This document shows, one piece after another, positions 1 through 8,505 of a DNA stretch of 64,000 nucleotides. Numbering within the stretch: position 1 is the first letter of the stretch; each line of letters begins with the position of its first letter. The notes beneath the pieces were generated by a model. It saw only the letters and a list, made by a program, of their open reading frames with translations. It was not told the origin of the DNA and made no database searches. The stretch is from Acidobacteriota bacterium. Its GTDB lineage: Bacteria > Acidobacteriota > Blastocatellia > Pyrinomonadales > Pyrinomonadaceae. The translations under genes and the position numbers were made by a program. The stretch is taken from positions 614,196 through 678,195 of the forward strand of contig QQUY01000003.1 of NCBI GenBank assembly GCA_003385635.1, in the 5' to 3' direction.

Positions 1-185
1 TGATTTGCGAGACCGACCGTGGAATTTTGGCGGCAGCCGATCTCGTCGCTCCAAAAGCGAACACCCTGCGCTGAAGAGCGGGCAAGCCCGCCGCTAAACG
101 ATCATTTTCGCGGCCTTCGCTGCGACCTTGAACCCACCTCTTATTAAACAGAAAACTGAATCCCGACCGCGCCCCGCGTCTAATC
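1..185. other. Intergenic sequence at window edge with one dispersed repeat
   Basis: No supported gene lies here. Positions 77-99 hold a GC-rich 23-bp element (core GCGGGC-AA-GCCCGC followed by CGCTAAAC) that recurs exactly at 39735-39757 and 39824-39846. The rest shows no coding signal that I can support. Confidence 0.6.
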
Positions 186-236
186 TTGACTGAAAAGTAA
201 AGATTTGAGATTCTACACCTTTCAAGACGTCTCAAA
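186..236 (+). promoter_or_regulatory. Putative promoter and inverted repeat upstream of the Rrf2 regulator
   Basis: TTGACT at 186-191 is followed after 17 bases by GATTCT at 209-214, a plausible but weak sigma-70-type pair. An inverted repeat (TTTGAGA at 204-210 and TCTCAAA at 230-236) overlaps and follows the -10. Rrf2/IscR proteins commonly repress their own operon, so this could be the operator. That is inference; the elements are short. Confidence 0.4.
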
Positions 237-257
237 GATCGTTACTGGGTGCGAAAG

Positions 258-716
258 ATGAAGATATCGGCACAAGAAGAATACGGGCTTCGATGCCTTG
301 TACAGCTCGCCAGCGTTACCAACGGCGAGACTTTGACGCTTCCGCAGATCGCAGAGCTCGAGGGCATCTCGCAATCGAACGCAGGCAAGCTTATGTGGCT
401 TTTGAACAAGTCGGGATTCGTCAAAGCGACGCGAGGGACCAAAGGGGGGTACAGCCTAGCCCGCCCGGCGGACGAGATCTATCTCAGCGAGGTGATCAAG
501 GTCCTCGATGACGACGAGATCGAGGGCCACTGCGGCAGTTACACCGGAGTGCTTGATTCGTGCGTCCACACGGGCGACTGCGGCATACGCTCCGTGATCG
601 TCGGCCTGCACGAGATTGTCCAGAACGCGCTTTCGAACGTCACGCTTTCACAGTTGGTCGGTACCGAGAAAAAGGTCGACGAACGATTTCACAGAATACA
701 GCGCATGGCGCAATGA
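258..716 (+). CDS. Rrf2-family transcriptional regulator (IscR/SufR-like)
   Basis: The 152-residue product is a winged-helix regulator of the Rrf2 family, which senses Fe-S status and typically represses a downstream suf or isc operon. The N-terminus MKISAQEEYGLRCL is the family's usual opening, followed by an HTH around residues 28-50 and the wing sequence RGTKGGYSLARP (59-70). Three cysteines, C92, C102 and C108, lie where IscR carries its cluster ligands, although the spacing is wider than in E. coli IscR. A GTG at 249 is also in frame, but ATG 258 gives the canonical N-terminus. It directly precedes sufB on the same strand, so control of the suf locus is the natural reading. Confidence 0.9.
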   Translation: MKISAQEEYGLRCLVQLASVTNGETLTLPQIAELEGISQSNAGKLMWLLNKSGFVKATRGTKGGYSLARPADEIYLSEVIKVLDDDEIEGHCGSYTGVLDSCVHTGDCGIRSVIVGLHEIVQNALSNVTLSQLVGTEKKVDERFHRIQRMAQ

Positions 717-773
717 CCAATGATCATTGCACAACGCTCAATGAGCATTAATAACTGATCACTGGTACCTGAT

Positions 774-2213
774 ATGTCTACTGCACAAGAACTACTAAAA
801 AACAGGGAATACAAGTACGGCTTCAAGACCGAGATCGAGACGGAGATGATACCCAAGGGTCTGTCCGAGGACACGATCCGAATGATCTCCGAGATCAAGA
901 AAGAACCCGAGTGGCTTCTCGAGTTCCGGCTGAAGGCTTACCGTCACTGGCTGAAGATGGAAGAGCCGGATTACTGGGCGAACTTCGATTACCCGAAGGT
1001 CGATTTCCAGGACATCACCTATTACGCGGCTCCGAAGGAGAAGGAAAAGAAGAAGAGCCTGGATGAGGTCGATCCGGAACTGCTCGATACTTTCGAGAAG
1101 CTCGGAATCCCGCTTTCGGAGCAGAAAATGCTGGCGAACGTCGCGGTGGATGCGGTGTTCGACTCTGTCTCCGTGGCGACGACCTTCAAGAAGAAACTGA
1201 AGGACGCGGGTGTCATCTTCTGCTCGTTCAGCGAAGCAGTTCTCGAATACCCCGAACTGGTCAAGAAGTATCTCGGTTCGGTCGTGCCGACCGGCGACAA
1301 CTTTTACGCGGCTCTTAACTCGGCTGTCTTCTCTGACGGGTCGTTCGTCTTTATTCCGAAAGGCGTCCGGTGCCCTATGGAGCTGTCGACGTACTTCAGG
1401 ATCAACACTCAGGAATCCGGACAGTTCGAACGCACGCTGATCGTCGCTGAAGAAGGTGGTTACGTCGCGTACAACGAAGGCTGTACGGCTCCCCAGTTTG
1501 ACACGAATCAGCTTCACGCCGCTGTGGTGGAGCTTGTCGCACTGGACGACGCCGAGATCAAGTACTCGACCGTCCAGAACTGGTACGCCGGCGACGAGCA
1601 GGGCAAAGGCGGGATCTACAACTTCGTGACAAAGCGCGGTGCCTGCCGCGGGACAAACTCGAAGATTTCGTGGACACAGGTCGAGACGGGTTCGGCGATC
1701 ACATGGAAGTATCCGTCGGTGATCCTGCAGGGCGAGAACTCGATCGGCGAGTTCTATTCGGTCGCGCTGACGAACAACGCGCAGGTCGCGGATACAGGCA
1801 CGAAGATGATCCACCTCGGAAAGAACACGCGTTCGACCATCATTTCGAAGGGGATATCGGCAGGCAGATCGAACAACAGTTACCGGGGCCTTGTGAAGGT
1901 GATGCCAAAGGCCGAAGGCGCGCGCAACTACACACAGTGCGACTCGATGCTGATAGGCGACACCTGCGAAGCGAACACTTTTCCTTATATAGAAGTGATG
2001 AACAATTCCGCGCGGGTCGAGCATGAGGCGACTACCTCGAAGATCAGCGAAGACCAGCTGTTCTATCTTCAGCAAAGAGGCCTTTCTGAAGAGGACGCGA
2101 TATCGCTGATCATCAACGGATTCTGCAAGGAGGTCTTCCGCGAACTGCCTATGGAGTACGCGGTCGAGGCGCAGAAGCTTCTCGGTCTGAAACTTGAGGG
2201 CAGTGTTGGCTAA
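774..2213 (+). CDS. sufB: Fe-S cluster assembly scaffold protein SufB
   Basis: The 479-residue protein is full length for SufB, the cluster-carrying subunit of the cytoplasmic SufBC2D complex. It has the long beta-helix core, with recognisable segments around [15 protein letters not shown] and the C-terminal block [13 protein letters not shown], whose cysteine matches the conserved functional Cys of E. coli SufB. The C-terminus [12 protein letters not shown] is the usual SufB helix that docks SufC. It lies about 60 bp downstream of the Rrf2 regulator. sufC and sufD follow on the same strand but are separated by unrelated genes. Confidence 0.97.
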   Translation: MSTAQELLKNREYKYGFKTEIETEMIPKGLSEDTIRMISEIKKEPEWLLEFRLKAYRHWLKMEEPDYWANFDYPKVDFQDITYYAAPKEKEKKKSLDEVDPELLDTFEKLGIPLSEQKMLANVAVDAVFDSVSVATTFKKKLKDAGVIFCSFSEAVLEYPELVKKYLGSVVPTGDNFYAALNSAVFSDGSFVFIPKGVRCPMELSTYFRINTQESGQFERTLIVAEEGGYVAYNEGCTAPQFDTNQLHAAVVELVALDDAEIKYSTVQNWYAGDEQGKGGIYNFVTKRGACRGTNSKISWTQVETGSAITWKYPSVILQGENSIGEFYSVALTNNAQVADTGTKMIHLGKNTRSTIISKGISAGRSNNSYRGLVKVMPKAEGARNYTQCDSMLIGDTCEANTFPYIEVMNNSARVEHEATTSKISEDQLFYLQQRGLSEEDAISLIINGFCKEVFRELPMEYAVEAQKLLGLKLEGSVG

Positions 2214-2219
2214 CGGAGC

Positions 2220-2236
2220 GCAGGCGTCCCGCCTGC
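2220..2236. repeat. GC-rich palindromic dispersed repeat
   Basis: A perfect inverted repeat, GCAGGCG-TCC-CGCCTGC, begins 6 bp after the sufB stop. The same 17 bp occur in reverse orientation at 13275-13291. It may act as a transcript-end hairpin, but no T-run follows. Confidence 0.7.
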
Positions 2237-2283
2237 AATGCGCCGAACGGCGCAGAAGCGGTTGAACCGCCAGGCGCGAATCG

Positions 2284-2365
2284 CACCACAGAGTTCACAG
2301 AGAAAGTTGGGGAAAATGGAAGAAGCGATCTGCTTCCCCTGTGTGGCCGGTGCGCTCCGTGGTGG
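2284..2365. repeat. Word-like repeat family A, inverted pair
   Basis: The left arm (2284-2306, core CACCACAGAG, CACAGAGAAAG) and right arm (2339-2365, ending CTCCGTGGTGG) are copies of the same purine-rich 'CACAGAG' word in opposite orientation, so the transcript could fold. The right arm ends 9 bp before the ridA start. Other copies are at 6569-6642, 7204-7232, 12993-13085 and 38094-38122. Confidence 0.7.
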
Positions 2366-2374
2366 AAATCAAAG

Positions 2375-2755
2375 ATGAAATTGATCAAGCCAGACAATTT
2401 TCACGAGCCCGTCGGCCATTACTCGCCGGCGGTGGTTTCGAACGGCTTCGTATTCGTTTCCGGCCAGCTGGCGGTTGATCCGGAAACGGGGGAAGCGACC
2501 GGCGGAACGATCGAGGAGCAGACGGAGCAGTGTCTCAGGAATCTGGAACACGTTCTAATCGCGTCGGAAAGCGGGCTTTCACATCTGGTAAAGGTCACGA
2601 TTTTTGTTTCGGACGAATCCCTTTGGGGGCCTGTCAACGAAACATACCGAAGGGTCTTGGGAGATCACAGACCTGCAAGGGCGATCATCCCCGTCAGTGA
2701 TTTCAGAAGACCGTTCCTGATCGAGGTCGAGGCGATTGCCGAGATCAAGGTCTAA
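2375..2755 (+). CDS. RidA-family enamine/imine deaminase (YjgF/YER057c/UK114)
   Basis: This 126-residue protein has the complete RidA fold signature: PVGHYSPAVVSNGFVFVSGQ near the N-terminus, R102 in RPARAIIPV and E119 in IEVEAIA, matching the arginine and glutamate of the RidA active site. RidA proteins hydrolyse reactive enamines such as 2-aminoacrylate, which are made by PLP enzymes acting on serine or cysteine and which inactivate PLP enzymes. Its place between sufB and sufC suggests protection of the PLP-dependent desulfurase SufS encoded downstream; this is inference. The C-terminal motif is preceded by a slightly longer loop (SDFRRPF) than usual. Confidence 0.9.
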   Translation: MKLIKPDNFHEPVGHYSPAVVSNGFVFVSGQLAVDPETGEATGGTIEEQTEQCLRNLEHVLIASESGLSHLVKVTIFVSDESLWGPVNETYRRVLGDHRPARAIIPVSDFRRPFLIEVEAIAEIKV

Positions 2756-2787
2756 AACTAACAACGAACAAGGGAGGGTTACTGGGA

Positions 2788-3504
2788 ATGAAAACGAAAT
2801 TTGTGTTGCTGTCACTTTTCATCTTGCTTGGATCGACCGTTCCGGCACTTGGGGGGTATATGACGGATGATACGGGGGTTCAGACAAAGGACTCGCAATC
2901 CGCTTTGTCTGCAGATGACGCACTAAAACTGTTAAAGGAGGGCAACGCCCGCTTCATCGACGGCAAGCTGAAGAATCAGGACAACTATCGTGACCAGGTG
3001 TCGCAAACCGCTGACGGTCAATATCCGTTCGCTTCGATTCTCAGCTGTCTAGACTCGCGGGTCGGTGTTGAGCAGATATTTGACCTTAACAACGGCGATG
3101 CGTTTGTCGGCAGGGTTGCCGGAAACGTGATGAATCCGGACATGCTCGGGAGTTTTGAGTTTGCAACGAAATTGGCCGGATCAAAGCTCATTGTCGTTCT
3201 TGGGCATACACAATGCGGCGCCGTTAAGGGAGCCTGTGATGGAGCGGAGCTTGGAAATCTTACGGGGCTTTTGAACCGCATCGAGCCGGCGGTCGACCTT
3301 GTAAGCAAAGACTGGATGGACGGCCTGAAGAGTTCAAAGAACGCCAGGTTCGTCGACGCAGTTGTGGAAGCGAACGTCAGGCTTGCTCGAGACGGGATCG
3401 TTAAAGAGAGCCCCGTAATCAAAGAGCTCGTGGACGAAGGCAAAGTGAAGATCGTGGGAGCTGTTTATGACCTCGAATCGGGTCTTGTAAGGTTCCTGAG
3501 CTGA
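2788..3504 (+). CDS. Exported beta-class carbonic anhydrase
   Basis: The 238-residue protein starts with a typical Sec signal peptide (residues 1-22, hydrophobic run VLLSLFILLGSTVPALG), so the mature enzyme should be periplasmic. The beta-carbonic anhydrase zinc site is intact: C87-x-D89-S-R91 and H140-x2-C143, the Asp-Arg dyad being the usual catalytic pair. It interconverts CO2 and bicarbonate. An AGGGAGG-like ribosome site lies just upstream (around 2770-2776). It stands between ridA and sufC in the same orientation. A functional link to Fe-S assembly is not obvious. Confidence 0.92.
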   Translation: MKTKFVLLSLFILLGSTVPALGGYMTDDTGVQTKDSQSALSADDALKLLKEGNARFIDGKLKNQDNYRDQVSQTADGQYPFASILSCLDSRVGVEQIFDLNNGDAFVGRVAGNVMNPDMLGSFEFATKLAGSKLIVVLGHTQCGAVKGACDGAELGNLTGLLNRIEPAVDLVSKDWMDGLKSSKNARFVDAVVEANVRLARDGIVKESPVIKELVDEGKVKIVGAVYDLESGLVRFLS

Positions 3505-3558
3505 TCTGGCGTATCCCGGGGGTGGAGAGTATTCCGCCCCCGGATATGGAATATCGAA

Positions 3559-3822
3559 TTGGAAATACTGAGTGATACATTTTCGTCCGCAATAAATTTC
3601 TACGGCATCGACTGGCTTGCCACGGCCTGCGGACTTTTGGGCGTTTACTTGCTTGGGAACAAGAACAAAATAGGTTTTGCGCTGTTCATGGTCGCAAGCG
3701 CCAGTTGGGTTACATTCGGATTTCTGACCCACAGTATCGCGGTCGTGATCGGAAGTTCGATCTTCTTCCTTATGCATCTTCGCGGGTTCATACGCTGGAC
3801 CAGAAGCGCGGATGCGCAGTAG
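3559..3822 (+). CDS. Small multi-pass membrane protein, PnuC-like
   Basis: An 87-residue hydrophobic protein with about three membrane segments (roughly residues 15-32, 38-55 and 59-77) and a charged C-terminus (RGFIRWTRSADAQ). The only reasonable start is TTG 3559; an ATG at 3546 is in another frame and stops at once. The pattern 'ATACGLLGVYLLGNKNKIGF' resembles one repeat of PnuC-type nicotinamide riboside transporters, but the protein is far shorter than PnuC, so transport function is not claimed. It sits 23 bp before sufC. Confidence 0.6.
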   Translation: MEILSDTFSSAINFYGIDWLATACGLLGVYLLGNKNKIGFALFMVASASWVTFGFLTHSIAVVIGSSIFFLMHLRGFIRWTRSADAQ

Positions 3823-3845
3823 AAAGATTGGGTAGATATTAGACA

Positions 3846-4598
3846 ATGTTATTGGAAATAAAAGACTTGTACGTCGCGATCGACGGCAAGAACATATTGA
3901 AGGGGCTGAACCTGAGTATCAATAAGGGCGAGGTTCACGCGATCATGGGGCCGAACGGTTCCGGAAAGTCGACTCTTGCCAAGGTGCTTGCTGGCCATCC
4001 TTCCTACGAGGTCGTTAAAGGCGAGATCCTCTATGAAGGAAAGGACCTCTTGGAGCTCGATCCTGACGAGCGTGCACGCGAAGGCGTTTTTATGGCGTTC
4101 CAGTATCCGGTTGAGGTTCCGGGAGTTTCGAACGCGCAGTTTCTTCGGCTCGCCTACAACGAGAAGATGAAACACATCGGTGAGGAGGAGCTTGATCCGC
4201 TCGAATTCAACGATCTGCTGAAAGAGAAAGCGAAGATCGTCGGAATGGAACCGGAGTTCTTCAAACGATCGGTCAACGAAGGCTTTTCCGGAGGCGAAAA
4301 GAAGCGCAACGAGATCCTTCAGATGGCGGTTCTCGATCCCAAGCTGGCGCTCCTCGACGAGACAGATTCCGGGCTTGATATCGACGCCCTTCGCGTTGTC
4401 GCCGAAGGCGTCAACACCCTGAAGAGTCAAGAAAACGGAATAGTTCTCGTGACTCACTACCAGAGGCTTTTGAACTACATCGTTCCCGATTTTGTGCACG
4501 TCCTTGCCGGCGGGAAGATCGTCAAGGAAGGCGGAAAGGAGCTCGCGATCGAGCTTGAAGAAAAGGGATACGACTGGGTTCGCGCGGCGGCCCAGTAA
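3846..4598 (+). CDS. sufC: Fe-S cluster assembly ATPase SufC
   Basis: A 250-residue ABC-type ATPase without membrane domain, as expected for SufC, which powers conformational change of SufB and SufD. Walker A GPNGSGKS is at residues 35-42, the signature [10 protein letters not shown] at 147-156 and Walker B LALLDE at 167-172, followed by the SufC-typical [10 protein letters not shown]. The [11 protein letters not shown] form of the signature distinguishes SufC from transporter ATPases. The gene lies between a small membrane protein and a methyltransferase-like gene, so sufB, sufC and sufD are not contiguous here. Confidence 0.97.
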   Translation: MLLEIKDLYVAIDGKNILKGLNLSINKGEVHAIMGPNGSGKSTLAKVLAGHPSYEVVKGEILYEGKDLLELDPDERAREGVFMAFQYPVEVPGVSNAQFLRLAYNEKMKHIGEEELDPLEFNDLLKEKAKIVGMEPEFFKRSVNEGFSGGEKKRNEILQMAVLDPKLALLDETDSGLDIDALRVVAEGVNTLKSQENGIVLVTHYQRLLNYIVPDFVHVLAGGKIVKEGGKELAIELEEKGYDWVRAAAQ

Positions 4599-4612
4599 CG
4601 AGAGGATGAGCG

Positions 4613-5227
4613 ATGCCGGTTAGCATCGAAACGGCTTCGAGGATCCTGCTTCCAGTTTTTCTGGTTCTGTTCTTCGTGATCGCGATGGCCGGACGGTCCT
4701 TCCTTCACTGGAAGAGGACCGGGGTAAATCCCTACAAGCTTGGAAAGACGGAAAGCGCTCACGACCTTATCGGGGCGATGTTTCGCACGGTTTCTTTCCT
4801 CGTAATCTTTTCGACCGCGGTCTACTCGTTCCTGCCATCTGTCTACGGATACCTTGGAAGGATCGAATGGCTTGAAAGTGTCTGGGTGCAGGCCACAGGC
4901 TTTGTTCTGCTGCTTGCGGCACTGATCTGGGTAAGTGTCGGCCAGGGACATATGGGAGAGTCGTGGAGGATCGGAATCGATGAAGAGAATGAGACCGAAC
5001 TGGTTCACAAAGGCCTGTTCTCCTTGTCCCGAAACCCGATCTTCCTGGGTATGAGGGTACTTTTGTTCGGGCTGTTTCTGGCAGCTCCGAACGCTTTGAC
5101 GCTTCTGGCGTTCGGCGTCGGGGACGTCCTGATGCAGGTCCAGGTGAGGCTTGAGGAACAGCATATGCTCAGGCTCCACGGCGAAAGATTTGAAGAATAC
5201 AAAAAGCAGGTCCGAAGGTGGGTCTGA
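4613..5227 (+). CDS. Isoprenylcysteine carboxyl methyltransferase-family membrane protein
   Basis: The 204-residue protein has four or five membrane segments (about 8-25, 58-77, 93-110, 147-170). Its C-terminal half has the SAM-binding features of the ICMT/phospholipid methyltransferase superfamily: LSRNPIFLGMR near residue 137 and a terminal LEEQHMLRLHGERFEEYKKQVRRW, the 'EE..L...G..Y..Y' signature. Such proteins methylate lipids or small hydrophobic thiols; the substrate here is unknown. It starts 14 bp after sufC, strongly suggesting co-transcription, and its end is 22 bp before the sufD start. Confidence 0.8.
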   Translation: MPVSIETASRILLPVFLVLFFVIAMAGRSFLHWKRTGVNPYKLGKTESAHDLIGAMFRTVSFLVIFSTAVYSFLPSVYGYLGRIEWLESVWVQATGFVLLLAALIWVSVGQGHMGESWRIGIDEENETELVHKGLFSLSRNPIFLGMRVLLFGLFLAAPNALTLLAFGVGDVLMQVQVRLEEQHMLRLHGERFEEYKKQVRRWV

Positions 5228-5249
5228 CGATCAAGGGAAGTTCGAAGTT

Positions 5250-6566
5250 ATGAGTATGAGTGCCGGAAAAGAGACGGTTTTCAACGCCGCTTTTGAGAAG
5301 AGCATTGCCGGATCCGAACAGCCCGGATGGCTGATCGAGATCCGAAGAAAGGCGTTCGGTTCGTTTGTCGAAGCAGGGCTTCCGACCGTTAGAAATGAAG
5401 AGTGGAAATACACGAACGTTTCTCCGATCTCGGCGGCATCCTGGCAGGTATTGACGGCTGAAGACGCCGGACCGGTGTCGGGAGATTTCGATCTGACGAA
5501 AGGGATCTTCGAGGAGATCGAGGGCGGAAACCGGATCGTGTTCGTCGGCGGTATCTTCAGGGAAGACCTGAGCAGAATGCCCGAAGGAGTTTCAGCCTCG
5601 CAGTTTAGCGAAGCGTACGACGACGAAAAGTTTCGCTCAAAGTTCTCGACCATTGTAGATACCGAGTTGAACGGCTTCACGGCACTCAATACGGCATTTT
5701 CCGGGGAGGGGATCTTTCTTCGTGCCGGGAAGGATACGAAGGTAGATCAGGCGATAAATCTCGTGTTCATCGGTGTGGTTGGCTCCGCAGGTTTCCCCAG
5801 GGTGCTATACATCGGCGAAACGGGGAGCGAGGCTGAGATCGTTGAGCACTACCTTCGGGCTGAAGAATCTGAGTATCTGACAAATGCGGTCGTCGAGATC
5901 TCGCTTGCGGACGAGGCGAGACTCAGTCACACGCGCGTTCAACGAGAAAGCCACTCTGCGTATCACGTCGTCACCTCACAGGCGGAGCTTGGACGCGGAA
6001 GCGTTTACGACAACACAAACATCCACCTGGGTTCGAAGCTCTCAAGACACGATCTTGGAATGGGCTTTAACGCCGAAGGCGGGGAAGGCTGGATCGACGG
6101 TCTGTATCTAGTTGACGACGAACAGCATACGGACACACATTCGAGGATCGATCACCGGATCCCGAACTGTGTTTCGCACCAGACTTACAAGGGCATTCTT
6201 GACGGCAAATCGCGCGCTGTGTTCAACGGAAAGGTGTTTGTTCACGAAAAGGCTCGCGGTACAGACGCTTATCAGTCGAACAAGAACCTGCTTCTTTCAA
6301 ACGACGCCCGGGTAGACACGAAGCCTCAGCTTGAGATCTTCAATGACGACGTGAAGTGCGCGCACGGCGCCACTGTCGGCCAGCTTGAGGAAGAAGAGCT
6401 GTTCTATCTCCTCAGCCGCGGTCTGCCGGAAGACCTGGCGAGAAACCTTCTGACATACGGTTTTGCTGAAGAGGTGATCGAGAAGATCAAGGTGCCGTCG
6501 ATCAAAAAAGCGCTCGACGAAGCCGTTCTCAGCCGATTACATTCACGTCTCGACACGGCGGAGTAG
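5250..6566 (+). CDS. sufD: Fe-S cluster assembly protein SufD
   Basis: This 438-residue protein is the SufB paralogue of the SufBC2D complex. It shows the N-terminal helical part ending in RNEEWKYTNVSPI, the beta-helix core, and the SufD C-terminal block around DDVKCAHGATVGQLEEEELFYLLSRG. The cysteine-histidine pair in VKCAHGA matches the conserved SufD region at the SufB interface. ATG 5250 (MSMSAGKE) is chosen because the open frame further upstream overlaps the preceding gene; ATG 5256 is an alternative. A GGGAAG-type ribosome site precedes it. The stop is 3 bp before a repeat block. Confidence 0.95.
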   Translation: MSMSAGKETVFNAAFEKSIAGSEQPGWLIEIRRKAFGSFVEAGLPTVRNEEWKYTNVSPISAASWQVLTAEDAGPVSGDFDLTKGIFEEIEGGNRIVFVGGIFREDLSRMPEGVSASQFSEAYDDEKFRSKFSTIVDTELNGFTALNTAFSGEGIFLRAGKDTKVDQAINLVFIGVVGSAGFPRVLYIGETGSEAEIVEHYLRAEESEYLTNAVVEISLADEARLSHTRVQRESHSAYHVVTSQAELGRGSVYDNTNIHLGSKLSRHDLGMGFNAEGGEGWIDGLYLVDDEQHTDTHSRIDHRIPNCVSHQTYKGILDGKSRAVFNGKVFVHEKARGTDAYQSNKNLLLSNDARVDTKPQLEIFNDDVKCAHGATVGQLEEEELFYLLSRGLPEDLARNLLTYGFAEEVIEKIKVPSIKKALDEAVLSRLHSRLDTAE

Positions 6567-6568
6567 TT

Positions 6569-6642
6569 AACCACGGAGAGCACGGAGAACACAGAGAATT
6601 GATTTGAACTCACCACGGAGGGCACAGGGAGCACAGAGAAAG
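6569..6642. repeat. Word-like repeat family A, two direct copies
   Basis: Two direct copies (6569-6598 and 6611-6642) share the pattern CCACGGAGxGCAC and GCACAGAGAA with a period of about 10-12 bases. They begin 3 bp after the sufD stop. An inverted copy lies at 7204-7232, so the pair brackets the GxxExxY gene. Confidence 0.8.
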
Positions 6643-6748
6643 CTTTGAAATAGATTCAATGGTCTCACGGGACCATCAGCGTGGGCATTGCGGGGTGCCG
6701 GTTATTGAAAAGGTCGAATACAGCCTTAGAGGCAAGGAGTAGTATTCG

Positions 6749-7120
6749 ATGGAATTGAAAGACAATTCTGGCATGATCGTCGACGCGGCGATAAAGGTTC
6801 ACAGAGTATTGGGACCCGGTCTTTTGGAGAGTACGTACGAGGTTTGTTTGGTTAAGGAACTGGTCAACAGGAACCTTAGAGTCGAGCGACAACTTACATT
6901 GCCGGTCATTTATGAGGGTGAGAGGATCGACGCCGGATATAGGATCGATCTTCTCGTGCAGGATGAAGTAATCGTCGAGCTGAAGTCGGTCGAGAAGCTA
7001 ATGCCTATTCACGAGGCCCAGTTGCTGTCTTATCTAAAGCTCAGCAACAAGAACCTCGGCCTTCTGTTGAATTTCAATATGAGGTTCATGAAGAACGGGA
7101 TCAAACGTATGGCAAATTGA
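6749..7120 (+). CDS. GxxExxY protein (PD-(D/E)XK nuclease fold)
   Basis: A compact 123-residue protein with the family's name-giving motif at G24-LL-E27-ST-Y30 and a nuclease-like core D67...E77-L-K79, followed by the conserved HEAQLLSYLKLS helix. The fold is that of PD-(D/E)XK nucleases; biological function of the family is not established. AAGGAG at 6734-6739 supports ATG 6749. It interrupts the suf genes between sufD and sufS and is bracketed by opposite-orientation copies of repeat family A, suggesting it arrived as a unit. That is inference. Confidence 0.9.
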   Translation: MELKDNSGMIVDAAIKVHRVLGPGLLESTYEVCLVKELVNRNLRVERQLTLPVIYEGERIDAGYRIDLLVQDEVIVELKSVEKLMPIHEAQLLSYLKLSNKNLGLLLNFNMRFMKNGIKRMAN

Positions 7121-7203
7121 AAAAAGAGTGATGTGACTTGGTGAGATGTTTCAGTGGAATGCTGGCGAATAAATTTCGGCATGAACACTCGCCGAATTCA
7201 AAC

Positions 7204-7232
7204 CCTCTGTGATCTCTGTGCACTCTGTGGTG
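7204..7232. repeat. Word-like repeat family A, inverted copy
   Basis: CCTCTGTGATCTCTGTG followed by CACTCTGTGGTG is the reverse complement of the word at 6569-6642. It ends 12 bp before sufS. Because the frame stays open through it, a naive start call would extend SufS into this repeat (GTG 7209). Confidence 0.75.
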
Positions 7233-7244
7233 ATAAGAAGAGTA

Positions 7245-8468
7245 ATGAGTAGTTTTGATTTTCAAAAAGTAAGATCCGAGTTTCCCGTGCTGGCGCAGAG
7301 TGTGAACGGCAAGCCGCTGCGGTATATGGACAATGCGGCGTCTGCGCAAGTGCCGAATCTTGTTGTCGAACGAACGTCGGAGTACCTGGCCAAGGAGCAT
7401 TCGAACGTGCATCGGGGCGTTCACTACCTCAGTCAGAAAGCTACCGGAGCATATGAGGCTGCACGCGAGAAAGTAAGGAAGTTCATAAATGCCGGAGAGG
7501 CTAAGGAGTGCATTTTTGTCCGGGGCTGTACCGAAGGGATCAATCTTGTTGCGTCCGGGTACGGTCGAAAGTTCATCAACGAAGGCGACGAGATCGTTAT
7601 CTCGCAGATGGAGCACCACTCGAACATCGTGCCCTGGCAGATGGTCGCCGAAGAGAGAGGAGCGACGATCCGCGTGATCCCGATGAACGAGGCCGGCGAG
7701 CTGATCCTCGACGAATACGAGAACCTGCTCAACGAAAAGACGAAAATGGTCGCATTTGGACACATCTCGAACGCTCTCGGAACGATCAATCCGGCGAAAG
7801 AAATGATCGAGACGGCGCACAAGTTCGGGGTGCCGGTCTGCATCGACGGGGCTCAGGCGGTCCCGCACATGCGCGTCGACGTTCGCGATCTTGACGCAGA
7901 TTTCTATGCGTTCTCGGGCCACAAGATGTTTGGGCCAACCGGCAGCGGAATTGTCTACGGTAAGAAGGAATGGCTCGAGAAGATCGACCCGTACCAGGGC
8001 GGCGGATCGATGATCAAGACCGTGACCTTCGAGAAAACCACATATGCGGGACTTCCGGAAAAATTTGAGGCGGGCACGCCAGCGATCGCGTCGCAGATCG
8101 GCCTTGGAGCGGCGATCGACTACCTTAATTCCATTGATCTTGACGCTGCTTTTGAGTATGAACACGAACTGCTTGAATATGCGACGGAAAGGCTGGGGGC
8201 TATCGAAGGCGTGAGAATTGTCGGCACGGCGAAGAACAAGACCTCCGTCGTTTCGTTCATCGTCAAAGACATTCATCCGCACGACATCGGGACGATCCTC
8301 GATCAGGAAGGCATCGCGATCCGCGCCGGCCACCACTGTGCCCAGCCTGTAATGCAGTTCTACGATGTCCCGGCGACAGCGCGTGCGAGCCTTGCTTTCT
8401 ACAACACGAAAGAGGACATCGACGCGCTGGCTGATTCGATCTCGAAGGTGATCGATGTATTTTCCTGA
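7245..8468 (+). CDS. sufS: Cysteine desulfurase SufS (group II, PLP-dependent)
   Basis: The 407-residue enzyme removes sulfur from L-cysteine and passes it as persulfide to the Suf scaffold. The PLP lysine is K227 in SGHKMFGPTGSG, preceded by the cofactor-binding DGAQAVPHM (201-209). The catalytic cysteine is C365 in RAGHHCAQPV, the short-loop form typical of group II desulfurases. ATG 7245 (MSSFDFQKVR) is the canonical SufS start; an in-frame GTG at 7209 would add residues encoded by a repeat and is rejected. No sufE is present in the window. SufU at 9336 is the likely sulfur acceptor. Confidence 0.97.
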   Translation: MSSFDFQKVRSEFPVLAQSVNGKPLRYMDNAASAQVPNLVVERTSEYLAKEHSNVHRGVHYLSQKATGAYEAAREKVRKFINAGEAKECIFVRGCTEGINLVASGYGRKFINEGDEIVISQMEHHSNIVPWQMVAEERGATIRVIPMNEAGELILDEYENLLNEKTKMVAFGHISNALGTINPAKEMIETAHKFGVPVCIDGAQAVPHMRVDVRDLDADFYAFSGHKMFGPTGSGIVYGKKEWLEKIDPYQGGGSMIKTVTFEKTTYAGLPEKFEAGTPAIASQIGLGAAIDYLNSIDLDAAFEYEHELLEYATERLGAIEGVRIVGTAKNKTSVVSFIVKDIHPHDIGTILDQEGIAIRAGHHCAQPVMQFYDVPATARASLAFYNTKEDIDALADSISKVIDVFS

Positions 8469-8505
8469 GCGTAAGGGCTCTAAGAGATCAAGCTTGTTGC
8501 GACTC

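Noticed and set aside
795..2075. 426-codon open frame antisense to sufB
   Set aside because: It is Arg/Asp/Leu-rich with no domain and lies wholly opposite a certain gene; similar antisense frames oppose sufS, tuf, rpoB and rpoC.
5151..5249. N-terminal extension of SufD overlapping the methyltransferase-like gene
   Set aside because: The extra 33 residues have no similarity to SufD proteins and overlap the preceding CDS; the start at 5250 gives the normal protein.
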